This document shows positions 11,656 to 11,724 of a stretch of 11,724 nucleotides of DNA, one piece after another. The number at the start of each line of letters is the position of its first letter. Position 1 is the first letter of the stretch. A program made the position numbers and the translations under genes. Source of the DNA: an uncultured Methanobrevibacter sp. (GTDB lineage Archaea > Methanobacteriota > Methanobacteria > Methanobacteriales > Methanobacteriaceae); assembly GCF_900316895.1 (NCBI RefSeq), contig NZ_ONER01000050.1, positions 1 to 11,724 of the forward strand. The letters are read 5' to 3'. Under the pieces are notes generated by a model. That model saw nothing but the letters and a program-made list of their open reading frames with translations. It did not search any database and was not told where the DNA came from.

Positions 11656-11724
11656 TTAAAGTTTTTTCAATCTTAAAAGAACAATCTCTGAATCTGTCCC
11701 CCATCTCATTGGAGTGCCCGTGAA
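11656..11724 (-). CDS. C-terminal end of an unidentified leftward gene (partial, cut by the right edge)
   Basis: The reverse strand is open from the edge to a TAA at 11656-11658, giving 22 residues that include MRWGTDSEIVLLR and end in RLKKL. The base composition is coding-like compared with the AT-rich DNA beside it, and a T8 run follows the stop. The fragment is too short for me to name a family. Confidence 0.5.
   Translation of the reverse strand, partial: FTGTPMRWGTDSEIVLLRLKKL

Overview
The window looks like chromosomal DNA of a methanogenic archaeon of the Methanobacteriales, most likely a Methanobrevibacter-like host-associated species. The evidence is the pair of archaeal DNA topoisomerase VI genes, the archaeal (type II) glyceraldehyde-3-phosphate dehydrogenase, a Dim2/Pno1-type two-KH protein, TTTAWATA-type TATA boxes, ribosome binding sites reading GGTGAT (as expected for a 16S tail with ...AUCACCUCC), T-tract terminators and very AT-rich intergenic DNA. 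No rRNA, tRNA, CRISPR array, transposase or integrase was seen.

Left part (1-4400): the start of a TMEM175-like (DUF1211) membrane protein gene runs leftward off the window. After an AT-rich gap come three rightward housekeeping genes: the KH protein (rRNA processing), top6B and top6A. The two topoisomerase genes form a tight operon with 9 bp between them. top6B starts with TTG and has a long upstream region holding two possible promoters.

Middle (4450-7340): a leftward STAS-domain gene is divergent from a compact metal-response cassette. The cassette holds a CsoR-family repressor, a P1B-type heavy-metal ATPase and a 67-residue HMA metallochaperone. Two matching palindromes (TATACC-N6-GGTATA) lie just before the repressor gene and just before the ATPase gene. 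They are very probably CsoR operators, so the repressor should control itself and the pump. The repressor has the Cys-His-Cys residues of copper sensors, but the ATPase lacks the usual Cu(I) residues in its last two membrane helices, so the exported metal is open. The cassette ends in a strong hairpin and T-tract shared with the convergent next gene.

Right part (7335-11724): a leftward alpha/beta hydrolase, a rightward small exported protein with many N-glycosylation sequons, then gap (glycolysis/gluconeogenesis) and an endonuclease IV-family TIM-barrel gene in tandem. Convergent with these are a zinc-ribbon/coiled-coil protein and a small winged-helix regulator, both leftward. The regulator gene is preceded by an inverted repeat over its TATA box and by a 24-bp tandem repeat. 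The last 69 bp hold the C-terminus of another leftward gene.

From memory (not checkable here), related Methanobacteriales keep the order IF1A - RIO kinase - KH - top6B - top6A - gap - nfo. If so, the STAS/metal cassette/hydrolase/exported-protein block (about 4.4-8.7 kb) is an insertion into an old syntenic block, and the IF1A-RIO pair has been separated from the KH gene.
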